From Snodgrassella communis (lineage in GTDB: Bacteria > Pseudomonadota > Gammaproteobacteria > Burkholderiales > Neisseriaceae), in assembly GCF_914768045.1 (NCBI RefSeq), contig NZ_CAJZCD010000003.1, positions 124,001 through 188,000 of the forward strand: 64,000 nt of DNA, written 5' to 3'. Below the pieces are notes generated by a model. That model saw only the letters and a list, made by a program, of their open reading frames with translations. It was not told the DNA's origin and did not search any database. Shown in pieces: positions 21,461 to 34,493 of the stretch. Numbering within the stretch: the first letter of the stretch is position 1; each line of letters starts with the position of its first letter. Position numbers and translations under genes: made by a program.

Positions 21461-22063
21461 ATGGCTAACTACTTTGCAATTATCGGCGCCTATCTGCTGG
21501 GTTCCCTGTCTTTTGCCGTTATCGTTTCACACTGCATGGGCATGCCCGATCCGCACAGCTATGGTTCCGGCAACCCCGGTGCCACCAACGTCCTGCGCAG
21601 TGGCAGGAAAAGTGCCGCTGCCCTTACCCTGCTTGGTGATGCACTCAAGGGCTGGCTAGCCGTCTGGCTGGCAGAACACTATCAAGCCACATGGCAGTTA
21701 GACAACAACACCATTGCCATCGCAGCTGTAGCAGTGCTTATCGGCCACATGTGGCCGGTGTTTTTCAAATTTAAAGGTGGCAAAGGCGTGGCTACCGCAC
21801 TGGGCGTATTACTGGCCTTATCATGGCCAACAGCACTGATTTGCGCTGCTGTCTGGCTTATTATGGCCTTTGGCTTTAAAGTATCCTCACTAGCTGCATT
21901 GATTGCCACTCTGATCAGCCCGTTTATCGCTTGGTGGTTTATGCCTCAGACAAGCTGGGTATTTGCCGTCATTGTGATTGATTTACTCGTGCTGTGCCGG
22001 CACAAAAGCAATATTAAAAACCTGTTCAGCGGACGTGAAGGCAAAATCGGCGAAAGCAAATAA
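21461..22063 (+). CDS. plsY: Glycerol-3-phosphate acyltransferase
   Basis: GSGNPGATNVLRSGRK, FKGGKGVATALG, RHKSNIKNLFSG. Confidence 0.96.
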   Translation: MANYFAIIGAYLLGSLSFAVIVSHCMGMPDPHSYGSGNPGATNVLRSGRKSAAALTLLGDALKGWLAVWLAEHYQATWQLDNNTIAIAAVAVLIGHMWPVFFKFKGGKGVATALGVLLALSWPTALICAAVWLIMAFGFKVSSLAALIATLISPFIAWWFMPQTSWVFAVIVIDLLVLCRHKSNIKNLFSGREGKIGESK

Positions 22064-22080
22064 AACCCACAGCAACAGCC

Positions 22081-22117
22081 AATAAAAAAGACAGTTATCA
22101 CAACTGTCTTTTTTATT
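22081..22117. terminator. Bidirectional terminator between plsY and dedA-like gene
   Basis: Perfect 16-bp AATAAAAAAGACAGTT-ATCAC-AACTGTCTTTTTTATT. Confidence 0.88.
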
Positions 22118-22136
22118 AACACAAACATTTCTAGAT

Positions 22137-22811
22137 TTATTTTAAATTCTGCTTTTGCTGCTTGCGGGCATGTCGCCGCTGACGAATTTCAGCAATCTTG
22201 CGTTTAAAAAACTGTGCACGCTGGCGTTTCTTCCACCAGTAATACAGCAAAGCCAGCACACCAATACCAATAACAATATACACAACTGCCTGAAACTGAT
22301 GCACCTTATGCATTAGCCAATCAATATTCTCTGCACCATATTCACCCAGATACACCCATACAGGTACCGAAATCATCGCCGCCAGACCATCCATCAGCAG
22401 AAACTTGGGCACGGAAACCTTACCACTGATACCCGCCGTAATATAAATAGGCGTACGCAACCCCGGCAGAAAACGAGCGATAAACAGCAACCGGCTGCCA
22501 TACTTATCAAACTTGTCCTGTACCTGAGCATAACGCTTCGGCGTCATTACCCGCTGAATCAAACGGAATTTCAGAATACGATGGCCGAATACCCGTCCGG
22601 CAGTAAACATCAAACCATCCCCTACCAGCACACCAGCCATACCCACCACAAACATCGTATGCACATTTGCGTGCCCCAAACCGGCAATCACACCACCGGT
22701 AACCAGCGTTACATCTTCCGGTATGGGTACACCAAAGCCACAGGCCACCAACACCAGAAATACCGCTGCATAGCCATATTCAGTAAAAAAAGCTTCCAGC
22801 AATGCAAACAT
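22137..22811 (-). CDS. DedA family membrane protein
   Basis: FGVPIPEDVTLVTGG, FIARFLPGLRTPIYITAGISG. Confidence 0.9.
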   Translation of the reverse strand: MFALLEAFFTEYGYAAVFLVLVACGFGVPIPEDVTLVTGGVIAGLGHANVHTMFVVGMAGVLVGDGLMFTAGRVFGHRILKFRLIQRVMTPKRYAQVQDKFDKYGSRLLFIARFLPGLRTPIYITAGISGKVSVPKFLLMDGLAAMISVPVWVYLGEYGAENIDWLMHKVHQFQAVVYIVIGIGVLALLYYWWKKRQRAQFFKRKIAEIRQRRHARKQQKQNLK

Positions 22812-22851
22812 AAAATGCCCGTTCTTCTCTTCTCATTGCGGCCGAACAGAT

Positions 22852-24198
22852 CTAATCCGCCAAACCCGCCATAATCGCATCAGCAATTTTTTCAGCTGCC
22901 TGTCGCGCAACCTCAATCTGGCGTGCCTCCACCATCACTCGCACCACCGGTTCTGTTCCTGATGGACGGAGTACCACACGTCCATTTTCTCCCAGCTGTG
23001 CCGCCACCTCATCAGCCACCGGTGTGGCAATACTCTGCCAATCCTGATCCGGCTCAATATGGACATTAATCATGGTTTGCGGAAAAGGCTGCCAATCACT
23101 AAGTATACTGGCCAAATCCTGCTGCAAATCCTGCAAGGCTGCAAAGACCTGTAAAGCTGCGATAATCCCATCGCCCGTATTGTGTTTATCCAGACAAACA
23201 ATATGGCCAGAAGCCTCTCCTCCCAGCGACCAACGGTGCTGATGCAGCTGTTCCAGCACATAACGATCACCCACCTTAGCACGGATAAAATCAATGTCCA
23301 GCTGTTTAAATGCCTGCTCCATCGCCAGATTAGTCATAACCGTACCGACCACACCGCCATGCAGACTACCGGTTGCAGCACGAGCCTTAGCAATGACATA
23401 AATCAGCGCATCACCATCATAAACCTTGCCAACCTTGTCTACCATCATCAGCCGGTCGCCATCACCATCCAGCGCAATACCATAGTCAGCCTCATTCTGT
23501 AATACCGCTGCCTGCAACGATTTAGTATAAGTAGCACCAATTTTCTGATTAATATTATAGCCATTAGGTTTATCACCAATGCATACAACATCCGCACCCA
23601 GCTCGTGGAATACCTTGGGCGCAACATCATAAGCAGCACCATTAGCAGTATCTACCACCAGCGTCAAACCACGTAAATTCAGATTACTTGGAAAAGTAGA
23701 CTTACAGAATTCAATATAACGGTCAACCGCTCCATTAATACGCCGAGCACGACCAAGCTGGCTGGACGGTACAGTCTGCACCGGCTTTTCCAGTTCAGCC
23801 TCAATTTCCAGCTCCAGATGATCACTCAGCTTCACCCCGCCCTCAGCAAAAAACTTAATCCCATTATCATGATAGGCATTATGTGAAGCAGAAATCATCA
23901 CCCCGCAATCCAGACGTAACGCGCGGGTTAAATACGCTACCCCCGGCGTAGGCAATGGTCCCGTAAGCAGCACATTCACCCCTGCTGCTGTAAAACCGGC
24001 CTCCATCGCCGCCTCCAGCATATAGCCGGAAATACGCGTATCCTTACCAATCAGCACAGTAGGTTGATGATCAGTTCCATGCTGCACCAATACATGACCG
24101 GCAGCATAAGCCAATTTCAGTACAAATTCAGGCGTAATCGGAAACTTCCCCACTTCGCCACGTATCCCGTCCGTACCGAAATATTTCTTTGCCATCAC
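22852..24198 (-). CDS. glmM: Phosphoglucosamine mutase
   Basis: [56 protein letters not shown]. Confidence 0.97.
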   Translation of the reverse strand: MMAKKYFGTDGIRGEVGKFPITPEFVLKLAYAAGHVLVQHGTDHQPTVLIGKDTRISGYMLEAAMEAGFTAAGVNVLLTGPLPTPGVAYLTRALRLDCGVMISASHNAYHDNGIKFFAEGGVKLSDHLELEIEAELEKPVQTVPSSQLGRARRINGAVDRYIEFCKSTFPSNLNLRGLTLVVDTANGAAYDVAPKVFHELGADVVCIGDKPNGYNINQKIGATYTKSLQAAVLQNEADYGIALDGDGDRLMMVDKVGKVYDGDALIYVIAKARAATGSLHGGVVGTVMTNLAMEQAFKQLDIDFIRAKVGDRYVLEQLHQHRWSLGGEASGHIVCLDKHNTGDGIIAALQVFAALQDLQQDLASILSDWQPFPQTMINVHIEPDQDWQSIATPVADEVAAQLGENGRVVLRPSGTEPVVRVMVEARQIEVARQAAEKIADAIMAGLAD

Positions 24199-24486
24199 CT
24201 ACTCCAACCAATTAAACAAAGACTGTTATTGTAGAACAGGCACAGCCATTCAGTCAGTAAATAAAATGGTATTTGAGAATTCATTCAGCCAATATCCCCA
24301 AATACCGCATCTTATTACCAGTTAAAGCCCGAACCCAGACACTTGATCGCATACCAATCCTAGTCATCCACATCTCACAGCCACATCTATTCATAACCAG
24401 AATACCTATACATTCTGGCCATTTCCCGAATATTGCCCTAATGACAAAAGCACAATAACAGCTTACACCGAAAAATTCATTCTCTT

Positions 24487-25362
24487 TCACAGCACACGAG
24501 TACCCAAAGCAGCCCACACCTGCAAACCTTGGCGAGTTTCACGTACATCATGTACCCGTACAATCGCCGCCCCGCGTGCCACCGCTGCCACTGCGGCCAC
24601 CACACTACCGGCAACCCGCTGCTTGGGATCCGTTTCAGCAGTCAGCAAACCAATCATCGTCTTACGCGACACACCAATCAAAGCCGGACAATCTGCAAGC
24701 GTCTGCCATCCAGCGAAATGCTGCATCAAAGCAATATTATGCTCAAGGGTTTTACCAAAACCAAAACCCGGGTCTACCATTAGCCGCTTACGTGTAATAC
24801 CCGCCTGCACACACACCTGCACCCGCTGCTGCAAATACCGACCAACTTCTAGCACCACATCCTCATATACCGGATTATGCTGCATATTCTCTGGCTGCCC
24901 CTGCATATGCATCAGACATACCCCAACATCCTGATGCTGCGCCAGCAAAGCCACCGCATCCGCATCTTCCAGCGCCTGAATATCATTAATACCGTCTGCC
25001 AGTTGCTGTTCAAGTAACTGACGCATTACCCATGCACGCCGCGTATCTACCGTTATGGGCACATTCCAACTGATCAGCTCACGCAATACCGGTTCAATCC
25101 GTGTCCACTCCTCCTGCGGTGATACAAAGGCAGAACCCGGTCGTGAACTTTCCCCGCCAATATCCAGAATATCAGCCCCATCTTTCAGCAACTGCTCTGC
25201 ATGATTCAATGCTACCGTCAGCGAAGCGTTATAACGGCCACCATCAGAAAACGAATCCGGTGTTAAATTGACAATCCCCATAATTTTTGGCTTAGCCAGA
25301 TCAATCTGAAACCGGCCACACTGCCAGCATATTGGCATAGAACTATCCATATCAATCATCAT
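24487..25362 (-). CDS. folP: Dihydropteroate synthase
   Basis: [44 protein letters not shown]. Confidence 0.96.
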   Translation of the reverse strand: MMIDMDSSMPICWQCGRFQIDLAKPKIMGIVNLTPDSFSDGGRYNASLTVALNHAEQLLKDGADILDIGGESSRPGSAFVSPQEEWTRIEPVLRELISWNVPITVDTRRAWVMRQLLEQQLADGINDIQALEDADAVALLAQHQDVGVCLMHMQGQPENMQHNPVYEDVVLEVGRYLQQRVQVCVQAGITRKRLMVDPGFGFGKTLEHNIALMQHFAGWQTLADCPALIGVSRKTMIGLLTAETDPKQRVAGSVVAAVAAVARGAAIVRVHDVRETRQGLQVWAALGTRVL

Positions 25363-25995
25363 CTTTCAACTATAGCCCATACAGCTGTATTTACCTGTAC
25401 CCACACCAGTAATACCGGTATCAATTGTAAATTACCTTGAACCAGCCTGTGGCCTTTCTCACCATCAAATCCGTTATCAGTCAAACAAATACCTAAACTA
25501 ACTATATACCCAGCAAAATATCACATACCCCTAATTGCATCACCGTGGTAACCATCTAGAAAACGCACAAAGTCATATATTTAATACCAAACATCTGCCC
25601 TATGCTTTTACATCACAAATAACATTTACCTGATATCAAACATTGCTCATCTTTCACATCATACAGAGCACAATTTCCTGTCTATACCAAAACAGCACAG
25701 TATCAGCATCATTCCATAGCAATATTGATTTAAGCTACGATAAATCTGACAGCCACTATCTTCACCAACACTGTGCTTATATACAGAGTATTTGCGTCCA
25801 TACAGCGAATACAGAACTAAAAAGAAGTTAGCATTTGAGCGTCATCATTGCCCTGATATCTTGCTTTAGCATTCATATTACTAGCCACAATATCATACAT
25901 TAACCCAACCATTCTTATCATACTATCATGGTCATACAGAAAAAAAGGATATAAAAAACGGCAGCTATTGCTGCCGTTGAAAACTCAATTACACA

Positions 25996-27966
25996 TTATT
26001 CCTGTGATTTCTGCTCTGATTCTGGTGCTTTAGCTTCAGCATCACTTACCGCTTCTGCCTCAGAATCAGTTGCAGTAGCTGATTCAGCAACAGACTGTTC
26101 TGCTTGAGCATCCTTAGCCACATTTTCACTGAAATCTTTCGGTGGACTAGGTTCTTTGCCTGCCATGATTTCCAATACCTGATCACGGTCAATTGTTTCC
26201 CATTCAATCAGGGCTTTGGCCATAGCATGCATCTTGTCGCGATTCTCATCCAAGATTTTATAAGCAACAGCATATTGCTCATCAAGAATACGACGCACCT
26301 CAGCATCCACTTCCTGCATGGTTTTTTCAGAAATATTTTTCGACTGAGTTACTGAACGGCCAAGAAATACTTCATTTTCATTTTCGCCATATACCATCGG
26401 CCCCATCTTAGCAGACATGCCATAACGCGTTACCATATCACGGGCAAGCTGGGTTGCACGTTCAAAGTCATTCGAAGCACCAGTAGAAACACGACCAATA
26501 AACAGTTGTTCAGCGATGCGGCCACCAAACAAAATCGAAATCTTATTCAGCATCTGGTCTTCATACATACTGATGCGATCACGTTCCGGTAATTGCCAAG
26601 TCAGTCCCAGTGCACGACCACGAGGCATAATCGTTACTTTATGCACAGGATCAGTAAATTCCAGCGTCTCAGCAACAACCGCATGACCAGATTCATGATA
26701 AGCAGTGGCTTTCTTTTCATCCTCATGCATCACCATAGAGCGACGTTCCGGACCCATATAAATTTTATCTTTGGCGTCCTCAAAGTCGCTCATATCAACC
26801 TTAGTCTTATTACGACGGCCGGCAAACAGTGCCGCTTCATTAACCAGATTCGCCAGATCAGCACCAGAGAAACCGGGCGTACCACGTGCCAGCACCGGCA
26901 AATCAACTGATTTATCCAAAGGCACTTTAGTTGCGTGTACTTTCAGAATCTGTTCACGACCACGTATATCCGGCAATGGCACTACCACCTGCCGGTCAAA
27001 GCGACCCGGACGCATCAGTGCCGGATCAAGCACATCGGGGCGGTTAGTGGCTGCAATCACAATCACAGTCGTATTGCTATCAAAACCATCCATTTCAACC
27101 AAAAGCTGATTCAGAGTTTGCTCACGTTCATCGTTACCGCCCCCCAGACCAGCACCACGCTGGCGACCTACCGCATCAATTTCATCGATAAAAATAATAC
27201 AGGGTGCATTCTTCTTCGCCTGCTCAAACATATCGCGCACACGTGAAGCACCTACACCAACAAACATTTCCACGAAATCTGAACCGGAAATACTGAAAAA
27301 CGGTACCTGCGCCTCGCCGGCAATAGCCTTGGCCAGCAGAGTCTTACCCGTACCCGGGCTGCCGCACATCAAAATACCACGAGGCATACGACCACCCAGC
27401 GTCTGGTAACGCTGCGGAGCGCGCAGATAATCCACCACTTCCTGTACTTCTTCCTTGGCTTCATCACAACCAGCCACATCGGCAAAAGTAACTTTATTGG
27501 CTTCCTTATCCAGCAGACGGGCACGGCTTTTACCAAAAGAAAAAGCACCGCCCTTACCACCACCGCCTTGCATCGAGCGCATAAAATAGAAAAACACCCC
27601 AATCAGCAACAGCATAGGCAGCATACTGTAAAGCAGATTAGTTAAAATACTTGGCTTTTCTTCCGGAATCACATTAACCCGGATATTTTTCGCCAACAGG
27701 TTATTAATTAAACCATTCTCCAGCGGAGTAGGAGCATTAGTAGTAAAAGATGATTTATCATTGCGTAAACCTTTCAGCTGAAAGCCATTAACTACCGAAC
27801 CTTCGATATTTACGCTGGCAATCTCACCCTTATTAACCTGCTGAATAAACTGAGAGTATTCAATCTGCTTCTTACTCTCTTTTTTCTCAGTTATGGCATT
27901 GAATGCTGCCATTAAAACTAACGCCAGCACCAGCCAGACTAAAAGATTCTTTACGGTATTCCGCAC
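25996..27966 (-). CDS. ftsH: ATP-dependent zinc metalloprotease
   Basis: [41 protein letters not shown]. Confidence 0.98.
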   Translation of the reverse strand: MRNTVKNLLVWLVLALVLMAAFNAITEKKESKKQIEYSQFIQQVNKGEIASVNIEGSVVNGFQLKGLRNDKSSFTTNAPTPLENGLINNLLAKNIRVNVIPEEKPSILTNLLYSMLPMLLLIGVFFYFMRSMQGGGGKGGAFSFGKSRARLLDKEANKVTFADVAGCDEAKEEVQEVVDYLRAPQRYQTLGGRMPRGILMCGSPGTGKTLLAKAIAGEAQVPFFSISGSDFVEMFVGVGASRVRDMFEQAKKNAPCIIFIDEIDAVGRQRGAGLGGGNDEREQTLNQLLVEMDGFDSNTTVIVIAATNRPDVLDPALMRPGRFDRQVVVPLPDIRGREQILKVHATKVPLDKSVDLPVLARGTPGFSGADLANLVNEAALFAGRRNKTKVDMSDFEDAKDKIYMGPERRSMVMHEDEKKATAYHESGHAVVAETLEFTDPVHKVTIMPRGRALGLTWQLPERDRISMYEDQMLNKISILFGGRIAEQLFIGRVSTGASNDFERATQLARDMVTRYGMSAKMGPMVYGENENEVFLGRSVTQSKNISEKTMQEVDAEVRRILDEQYAVAYKILDENRDKMHAMAKALIEWETIDRDQVLEIMAGKEPSPPKDFSENVAKDAQAEQSVAESATATDSEAEAVSDAEAKAPESEQKSQE

Positions 27967-28051
27967 TGTCAGAAACTCCTAAGGAGGTTAAATAATTGTT
28001 GTTCAGAATAGTCATCACAGCCAATACCATCAAAGCTTATTGGCATCACAA

Positions 28052-28672
28052 CTATTTTTTACTGCGACCAAGCAGATAAATTTCACTGGAGCGGTCACGT
28101 GAAGCTTTCGGCTTGCGAATCAATACCTGCGCAAAGCTATCCTTCATTACCTGCTGAAATTCTTGCAGACCACTTCCCTGAAACACCTTTACCAGAAAAT
28201 CACCACCCTGTTTCAAGTGAGCCTGCGCAAATTCCAGCCCCAATTCTGCCAGATACAAACTGCGCGCCTGATCAGTAATATTATTGCCTGACATATTGGG
28301 TGCCATATCACAAATTACAAGATCTAACTCACAGCCATTGAGCAAAGTTTCAAACTGCATCAGGACATCGTTATCACGAAAATCACCCTGAATAAAACGC
28401 ACGCCGGCTACTGGTTCCATTGGCAAAATATCCAGTGCAAACACCTGTCCCTGCTTACCGGCCAGCTTAGCCGCCACCTGCGACCAGCTCCCGGGCGCAC
28501 TACCAAGATCTGCTACCACAGCACCCGGCCGAATCAGATGATCCTTATCATTGATTTCCAGCAACTTATAGGCTGCACGTGCACGATAGCCTTCTTTCTG
28601 AGCGAGATGAACATAATGATCGTTAACATGCTCATTGAGCCATGCACTGGAAGATTTAGAGCGAACACCCAT
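28052..28672 (-). CDS. rlmE: 23S rRNA (uridine-2'-O-)-methyltransferase
   Basis: ARAAYKLLEINDKDHLIRPGAVVADLGSAPGSWSQVA; adjacent to ftsH; start at MGVRSKSS. Confidence 0.95.
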   Translation of the reverse strand: MGVRSKSSSAWLNEHVNDHYVHLAQKEGYRARAAYKLLEINDKDHLIRPGAVVADLGSAPGSWSQVAAKLAGKQGQVFALDILPMEPVAGVRFIQGDFRDNDVLMQFETLLNGCELDLVICDMAPNMSGNNITDQARSLYLAELGLEFAQAHLKQGGDFLVKVFQGSGLQEFQQVMKDSFAQVLIRKPKASRDRSSEIYLLGRSKK

Positions 28673-29317
28673 GATGCAATTTCTTGAAAAAACCTTCACA
28701 TTGTATCGTGAAATCGAAGCAGAATACAGAGCATATCCGTCGCAAAACGGAGAAAATTAGCAGCCTAAAAACATGGCCGATTACCTCAGCCACCTACCAA
28801 ATCAGTCTGAACACACCACTCTCAACTTAAACCAGAATCTGCATTTCTGCCTCATGCATCAGTAGCAACTTAAGCAAAAAGACTAATTTCCTGCATTCAA
28901 AGATATAACTAGCCCACTACCTGCCGTGAATCAAAATCAAGCTAGCTCATTACCATCAGATAACAAATAAATTATTATTTATCATGGGTAAAATTTCAAT
29001 ACAAATAACATAATCACTCATTACAGCAAAATCAAATTATTCTAATTTTAAGTTTATCAAGAAAGAACAGGAAATAAATTTCACACCTAACTATTTATAT
29101 GCGATTAGTTACGAACCCAACATGCTCCTTTATATTTATACAGTAAAAGTACATGTATTATTCACCCTGTTACCCCGTGCCCCTATTACCCGTGTATTAT
29201 TCCCTGTTAATGTATCTGCTCAATAAGCGTGAAAACCAGCAGCAATACGCCCTGCTTACCACATTAAGCATGAGTCGCTGAATTGAGCAGATACCGCTAC
29301 AATAACTGTTTAAAAAT

Positions 29318-30274
29318 ATGGTTGCTGTCATGGCTACATCTCTGCCCAAAGTTTTCGCCCTGCTTGGTCCTACCGCTTCCGGCAAAACCAGCCTTGCCCT
29401 AAGCTTGGCCAAACAGTTTCCGATTGAAATCATCAGTCTGGATTCTGCACTAATATATCGTGACATGAATATTGGCACAGCCAAGCCAAACACAGAAGAA
29501 CTACAGGCAGTGCCCCATCACCTGATTGATATCATCTCACCACTAGATAGCTACAGTGCGGCACAGTTTGTTAGTGATTGTGTGCGCCTAGTAAAGGAAA
29601 TCCATGCCCGCGGCCATCTGCCTCTACTGGTAGGTGGCACCATGATGTATTACCACGCCCTCACACAAGGATTGAATAGCCTACCCGAAGCCAATATCCA
29701 AATACGTACAGAACTGGATAAGCTGAAACAGCAACATGGTATAGGTTATTTATATACACAGCTACAGCAGGTAGACCCGATTACCGCAGCACGTCTGCCC
29801 GCAGGTGACAGCCAGCGTATTGAGCGTGCTCTGGAAATTTATCATATTACCGGCATTCCCATGAGCAGCCATCTGGCCAAACAGGAAAGCCAGCAGGCAC
29901 CAGTAAATGTATGTACACTGGCGCTGGTACCAGCCGACCGTGCCCATCTGCGCATTCAAATAGCTACTCGCTTTCATCTGATGCTGGCACAAGGTTTTGT
30001 GGAAGAAGTTGAAGCATTGCGTCTGCAATACCCTGACCTGCATCCTGATCTGCCATCAATTCGCTGCGTTGGCTACCGGCAGGCATTCGACTACCTCAAT
30101 GGCATAACCGATTACAACACCTTTGTCGAACGGAGTATTGTCGCCACCCGACAATTAGCCAAACGTCAACTAACTTGGCTGCGTAAACTGAATCCAGAAC
30201 ATCAGCTTGATCCGTTTAATCCGGCTGGCCTGTATGAGAAGACTGCGCAGTTAATACAGCAGTTTTTTTCCTAA
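29318..30274 (+). CDS. miaA: tRNA dimethylallyltransferase
   Basis: [50 protein letters not shown]; true start may be the ATG at 29330. Confidence 0.96.
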   Translation: MVAVMATSLPKVFALLGPTASGKTSLALSLAKQFPIEIISLDSALIYRDMNIGTAKPNTEELQAVPHHLIDIISPLDSYSAAQFVSDCVRLVKEIHARGHLPLLVGGTMMYYHALTQGLNSLPEANIQIRTELDKLKQQHGIGYLYTQLQQVDPITAARLPAGDSQRIERALEIYHITGIPMSSHLAKQESQQAPVNVCTLALVPADRAHLRIQIATRFHLMLAQGFVEEVEALRLQYPDLHPDLPSIRCVGYRQAFDYLNGITDYNTFVERSIVATRQLAKRQLTWLRKLNPEHQLDPFNPAGLYEKTAQLIQQFFS

Positions 30275-30631
30275 TCTTATTTATTTTAGAAAAGATTTCT
30301 GCAATGGCAGCTTAGGCAATAATTTTAAAATATTATGTAAACATCCTTCTGCCTGATAAGCCAATTCTCGCACAACATGATGTATTAATTAAATTTATAG
30401 ATTATTAACCTATAACTATTCGCTTTTGCAAGCCTTTTATTACCTTGCTCATACAAAGACAGAACAGCAAAAGACAATTATTTACAGTAAAATGCAGCCT
30501 GTTGTGTTGGTCATCATGTCATTGCATTCATACAAATTTGAATAAACGGCAAAGACAAACACTTATTCTCTACGCCTCACTCTGGCTAGGTAAGAGTCAG
30601 GCATTTTCGATTTAATTAAGGAGAAAACACG

Positions 30632-32149
30632 ATGTCCGTACAGGATCGCATTCGTTATACCTCACTTCATTCCCATCTTATGTCTGCCGCTCAGGCCGCA
30701 TCACTGATCCCAAATGGTGCTAACGTCGGTATGAGCGGATTTACCGGAGCCAGCTACCCTAAAGTCCTACCTCAAGCCATCGCAGATTATGCTCGTAGCG
30801 AACACAGTGCAGGTCGCCCGTATAAAATTAATGTCTGGACCGGAGCTTCTACTGCACCGGAATGTGATGGCGTAATGGCGGAAGCTCATGCCGTCAGTCA
30901 GCGTTTACCTTTTAACAGTGACCGCATTATGCGTCAAGAAATTAACAATGGTGATGTTAATTTTATTGATATGCACCTGTCACACGTAGCACAACAGGCT
31001 GAATTTGGTTTTCTAGGCCATATGAATGTCGCTATTGTTGAAGTTGTGGCTATTACAGAAGACGGTATGCTGATTCCTTCTACCGGTATTGGTAATAACC
31101 AGACATGGCTGAACATGGCGGATAAAGTTATTCTGGAAGTGAATATGGGCATGCCCATTCAGGTAGAAGGTATGCATGATATTTATCATAACAATGCACT
31201 TCCTCCACATCGCTCACCGATTAACATCAATCGTGCAGATGACCGTATTGGCACCCCATATCTTAAAGTGGATCTGAACAAAGTGGTGGCCATTGTTGAA
31301 TCCAATGCGCCAGACCGTGATAACGTTTTCAGCGAACCTGATGAAAAATCCAAACAGATTGCTGAATATATCGTTGACTTCCTGTCTCACGAAATTAAAC
31401 AGGGACGATTACCGAAAGAAATGTTGCCAATCCAGTCTGGTGTAGGTAACGTAGCCAATGCAGTTCTGGCGGGCTTACTAACTGGTCCGTTTGAAAATCT
31501 GTATGGTTACACCGAAGTACTACAGGACGGCATGCTGGATTTAGTGCGTGCAGGTAAAATGGTAACCGCTTCTGCCACAGCAATTTCTCTTTCAGCCAAA
31601 GCATTTAAAGACTTTGTTGATAATATTGATTTTTACCGCGAACGCATCATTCTCCGCTCACTAGAAATCTCTAATCATCCAGAATTAATACGCCGTCTGG
31701 GTATTATTGCCATGAATTCAATGATTGAAGCGGACATTTACGGTAACATCAATTCTACCCATGTAATGGGCACCAGCATGATGAATGGTATCGGTGGTTC
31801 TGGTGACTTTGCACGCAACAGCTTCCTGAACTTCTTTGTTACCCCGTCTACCGCCAAAGATGACAAAATCTCCTGCATCGTGCCAATGGTATCTCATGTC
31901 GACCATACCGAACACGACACCCAGATTATCGTTACCGAACAGGGTCTGGCAGACTTGCGCGGTCTGGCACCACGACAAAGAGCCAAAGTTGTTATCGAAA
32001 AATGTGCTCATCCAGATTATCGCGACCAGTTACAAGATTATTATGATCGTGCTGTACAAACCGCAAAAGGTATTCATACACCTCATATTCTGACTGAAGC
32101 GTTAAGTTGGCATGAACACTTCCTGAAAACCGGCTCAATGAAAATGTAA
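30632..32149 (+). CDS. Acetyl-CoA hydrolase/transferase (succinyl-CoA:acetate CoA-transferase-like)
   Basis: GANVGMSGFTGASYPKVLP, QSGVGNVANAVLAGL, ASATAISLSAKAF, GIGGSGDFARNS, VTEQGLADLRGLAPRQRA; SD AAGGAG. Confidence 0.9.
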   Translation: MSVQDRIRYTSLHSHLMSAAQAASLIPNGANVGMSGFTGASYPKVLPQAIADYARSEHSAGRPYKINVWTGASTAPECDGVMAEAHAVSQRLPFNSDRIMRQEINNGDVNFIDMHLSHVAQQAEFGFLGHMNVAIVEVVAITEDGMLIPSTGIGNNQTWLNMADKVILEVNMGMPIQVEGMHDIYHNNALPPHRSPININRADDRIGTPYLKVDLNKVVAIVESNAPDRDNVFSEPDEKSKQIAEYIVDFLSHEIKQGRLPKEMLPIQSGVGNVANAVLAGLLTGPFENLYGYTEVLQDGMLDLVRAGKMVTASATAISLSAKAFKDFVDNIDFYRERIILRSLEISNHPELIRRLGIIAMNSMIEADIYGNINSTHVMGTSMMNGIGGSGDFARNSFLNFFVTPSTAKDDKISCIVPMVSHVDHTEHDTQIIVTEQGLADLRGLAPRQRAKVVIEKCAHPDYRDQLQDYYDRAVQTAKGIHTPHILTEALSWHEHFLKTGSMKM

Positions 32150-32166
32150 TTCAGCCCGGATATTAA

Positions 32167-32212
32167 AACCAACCAACCCTGTTATTAAACAGGGCTGGTT
32201 TCTTTTTTATTA
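32167..32212 (+). terminator. Rho-independent terminator after CoA-transferase
   Basis: AACCAACCCTGTT-ATTA-AACAGGGCTGGTTTCTTTTTTA. Confidence 0.8.
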
Positions 32213-32507
32213 TTCTTATGATCCATTTATCTTCAGTACAGACATAAGCAATTATTACCCCTTCCAAAAGCATATCCTGTTTCCATTTCAGTTTCAGCCA
32301 CAAACCAATTGCAGTGATTCCCATCTGCATATAATTTTCAGCATCATTGCCGACAACAAACAACTGACTTGTATCTATGAATCAGTTTCATCCAGACGCA
32401 TTATCAAATTCAGCCACATATACCCTACTATCAGTTAAAATAGCCACATAAACAAACCTTCTGCTACATTCCCACAGACTCTTTACTTTCATAAAGGAAC
32501 GACTGTC

Positions 32508-33758
32508 ATGTTTTCCAAAGCATTAACCATTGAAAATTTCGACCCGGAACTGGCCTCAGCCATTGCCCGTGAAAATCAGCGTCAGCAAGATCACGTGGAG
32601 CTGATTGCATCAGAAAACTATGTAAGCTGTGCTGTGATGGAAGCTCAGGGCAGCCAGTTAACCAATAAATATGCCGAAGGTTATCCGGGCAAACGCTATT
32701 ATGGTGGCTGTGAATATGTAGATGAAGTAGAACAGTTAGCCATTGACCGCCTGAAAGAATTATTTGGCGCCAGCTATGTAAATGTTCAGCCACACTCCGG
32801 TTCCCAGGCCAATCAGGCAGTATACGCCAGCGTACTGCAACCGGGCGACACCATTCTGGGCATGTCACTTGCCCATGGTGGCCATCTGACTCACGGTGCC
32901 AATGTCAATATTTCCGGCCGCCTGTATAACGCCATCACCTACGGTCTGGATGAAAACGAAATCCTTGACTACAATCAAGTGGAACAACTGGCGCTGGAAC
33001 ATAAACCAAAAATGATTGTTGCAGGTGCTTCTGCCTACGCACTGGAAATAGACTGGGCACGTTTTCGTGCTATTGCAGACAAAGTGGGTGCCTATCTGTT
33101 CGTAGATATGGCACACTATGCCGGACTGGTAGCAGGTGGCGAATACCCGAATCCCGTCCCTTTTGCTGATTTTGTCACCACCACTACCCATAAAACCCTG
33201 CGTGGTCCACGCGGTGGCGTAATAATGTGCCGGAGTGACGAACATGCCAAAGCACTAAACTCAGCCATCTTCCCTTGTTTGCAGGGCGGGCCATTAATGC
33301 ATGTCATTGCCGCCAAAGCAGTAGCATTCAAAGAAGCATTGCAGCCTGAATTCAAACAATATGCTCGCCAAGTTAAAGCCAATGCCAAAGTACTGGCTGA
33401 AACACTGATTGAGCGCGGTTTGCGTATTGTTTCCGGCCGCACCGAAAGCCATGTATTTCTGGTGGATTTACAACCGAAAAAACTTACCGGTAAGACTGCT
33501 GAAGCTATTCTGGGACAGGCGCATATCACCGTTAACAAGAATGCTATCCCTAACGATCCAGAAAAACCATTTGTTACCTCAGGTATTCGCTTGGGCACCG
33601 CAGCTATTACTACCCGTGGTTTCACCGAAGCCGATACTCGCACACTGGGACACCTGATTGCCGACGTACTGGACAATGCAGATAATGAGCAAGTAATCTC
33701 AGAAGTTGCTCAAAAAATACAGGAAATCTGCACACGATTACCTGTCTATGGCAAATAA
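32508..33758 (+). CDS. glyA: Serine hydroxymethyltransferase
   Basis: [43 protein letters not shown]. Confidence 0.98.
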   Translation: MFSKALTIENFDPELASAIARENQRQQDHVELIASENYVSCAVMEAQGSQLTNKYAEGYPGKRYYGGCEYVDEVEQLAIDRLKELFGASYVNVQPHSGSQANQAVYASVLQPGDTILGMSLAHGGHLTHGANVNISGRLYNAITYGLDENEILDYNQVEQLALEHKPKMIVAGASAYALEIDWARFRAIADKVGAYLFVDMAHYAGLVAGGEYPNPVPFADFVTTTTHKTLRGPRGGVIMCRSDEHAKALNSAIFPCLQGGPLMHVIAAKAVAFKEALQPEFKQYARQVKANAKVLAETLIERGLRIVSGRTESHVFLVDLQPKKLTGKTAEAILGQAHITVNKNAIPNDPEKPFVTSGIRLGTAAITTRGFTEADTRTLGHLIADVLDNADNEQVISEVAQKIQEICTRLPVYGK

Positions 33759-33824
33759 ACAACAACATTAAATTATTAATATAGTTATTATTGATTAGCA
33801 CCTAAAGACTACCTATACTCATAA

Positions 33825-33869
33825 CAGACTAATACACAATCAATTCAATGATGTATTAGTCTGTTTTTC
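33825..33869 (+). terminator. Terminator downstream of glyA
   Basis: CAGACTAATACA ... TGTATTAGTCTG followed by TTTTTCT. Confidence 0.75.
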
Positions 33870-34040
33870 TATTGAAAGAAACATTGCTATTTGTTTCCCT
33901 ACAGGAAACCTAGCTTTAACCAATCAAGCATTATCTAATTACTGATAATGTATTAACATGTGTACATAACAAAAGCAGTATACATGACCTGCTTTTAACA
34001 ATTTAATTTACCTCAATAATTAATTTTGAAAGGAAACAAA

Positions 34041-34247
34041 ATGAAAAAATTAGTTTCTACCGCTTTATTGGCTGCTTCTTTAACCATGACTGCCGGTTTT
34101 GCATTGGCTAATAGTAACAATGACTCCACTGATATTCACAATTTCAGCGAGGCTACTGCTCAGAATGGCCAGAACAACCATGTTTCTGCATCCACCCCAG
34201 AAAATACCCCGTACCGTACTCTGGATACCTATTCCGGTAACCACTAA
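34041..34247 (+). CDS. Small secreted peptide (Sec signal peptide, short N/S/T-rich mature region)
   Basis: MKKLVSTALLAASLTMTAGFALA-NSNND; SD AAAGGA; terminator hairpin AAAGCATAAC..GTTATGCTTTTTT downstream. Confidence 0.65.
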   Translation: MKKLVSTALLAASLTMTAGFALANSNNDSTDIHNFSEATAQNGQNNHVSASTPENTPYRTLDTYSGNH

Positions 34248-34493
34248 TATCCATAGGCTGTCACAGTACAAAGCATAACAAAAAGTTATGCTTTTTTATT
34301 TTTAATCTGGCAGTAGCTATAATTGCCATCTATCAGTAAAATTTTAATACAACCAGTCTTAACTAACTCAATAAATATAATCTTCTTATAACCACCATAA
34401 TCAACAAGTGTATTGTCACCAAATAACCACAAATCATATATCTATTTCGTTTCGTTCAAATACACTTAAAATATTAACAGCATTAGCAAACAA

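Noticed and set aside
25380-25990. About 600-bp gap between folP and ftsH examined for RNA genes or riboswitches
   Set aside because: AT-rich with no convincing structure, tRNA-like TpsiC motif or promoter/terminator pair apart from the ftsH terminator near 25958-25982.
28700-29310. 600-bp gap between rlmE and miaA, including a 28-codon ORF MQFLEKTFTLYREIEAEYRAYPSQNGEN
   Set aside because: The short ORF overlaps the rlmE 5' region; no SD or family evidence; no repeat units suggestive of CRISPR.
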